Shown in pieces: positions 39,415 through 39,555 of a stretch of DNA of 39,555 bases. This DNA comes from CAYPOY01 sp964412395 (GTDB taxonomy: Bacteria; Chloroflexota; Anaerolineae; B4-G1): the NCBI GenBank assembly GCA_964412395.1, contig CAYPOY010000005.1, forward strand, positions 1-39,555, given 5' to 3'. The translations under genes were made by a program, and so were the position numbers. The notes below the pieces were generated by a model. It was not told the DNA's origin. It did not search any database and saw nothing but the letters and a program-made list of their open reading frames with translations. Position 1 is the first letter of the stretch. Each line of letters begins with the position of its first letter.

Positions 39415-39555
39415 GATAATGACACCGGGCCGTCGCAAGCGTATCGCGCTGGAGATAAAAATGAAGGGGAACGGGGCCGTGACGTCCGATCTTTTGAAAC
39501 CCCTGTCAAGTCAAATGATAACCTGAGTGAAGCCTATCGTTCGGTCAAATGATAA
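39415..39555. other. Tail without recognised gene
   Basis: The last 141 bases hold no supported ORF. A 12-base direct repeat GTCAAATGATAA occurs at 39510-39521 and 39544-39555, 34 bases apart. The second copy runs to the very end of the window, so the extent of any array cannot be seen. Confidence 0.5.

Noticed and set aside
39510..39555. Start of a CRISPR array at the window end
   Set aside because: Only two 12-base repeats with 22 bases between are visible, the repeat is too short and no cas gene is nearby; the window ends there.

Overview
The window is GC-rich and densely coded. All genes from 82 to 36917 lie on the + strand, followed by one minus-strand gene and one last + gene. No rRNA, tRNA, transposase or CRISPR array was recognised. 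The gene style suggests a Chloroflexota bacterium (Anaerolineae-like), possibly a metagenome assembly. The signs are zinc-ribbon-tagged Hanks kinases, Thr/Pro-rich TPTPTP membrane linkers, and C-rich or G-rich palindromes and heptamer repeats between and inside genes. This assignment is inference, because no marker gene is present.

Region 1 (82-10148) is a phospho-signalling block. It holds a LIM-like/DA1-like metallopeptidase, a cytosolic VWA protein, a zinc-ribbon kinase with an Ig-like domain, membrane helices and SH3b, a NERD-FHA protein, a five-ribbon kinase, a pseudokinase-PP2C fusion and a small membrane LysM-like protein. Region 2 (10167-17642) pairs two receptor kinases with nearly identical kinase domains but different outer domains (CBM9-like; degenerate M14 peptidase). 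A Tat lipoprotein (DUF362) lies between them and a secreted double-M14/LysM protein follows. Region 3 (17808-24013) has two more kinases, a multi-helix FHA-like protein, a VWA/zinc-ribbon protein and a zinc-ribbon/FHA membrane protein.

Region 4 (24081-33201) is the most unusual. A 1077-residue HerA/DUF87-type ATPase is followed by three small proteins sharing an N-terminal motif at the same distance from the start. One has a ParB-like C-terminus, one a HExxH metallopeptidase C-terminus and one no recognisable domain. Next come a zinc-ribbon/proline-rich membrane protein, a 105-residue unknown, an SPFH-FHA fusion and another receptor kinase. I read this as a candidate ATPase-driven cargo or effector system wired to Ser/Thr phosphorylation. 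Region 5 (33260-39414) has a NagZ-type glycosidase lipoprotein, a kinase of inverted topology, a GH3-auxin-type acyl-adenylating enzyme (minus strand) and a LiaF-like envelope-stress membrane protein.

Together there are eight Hanks-type kinases, one pseudokinase-PP2C, four FHA or FHA-like proteins and two VWA proteins. Most outer domains (SH3b, LysM, CBM9-like, M14-like) plus the NagZ-like and M14 enzymes point to sensing and remodelling of cell wall or glycans. The kinases would signal to FHA readers and one phosphatase would reset the network. Four genes are each broken by a single-base frameshift, so sequencing errors must be excluded before calling pseudogenes.
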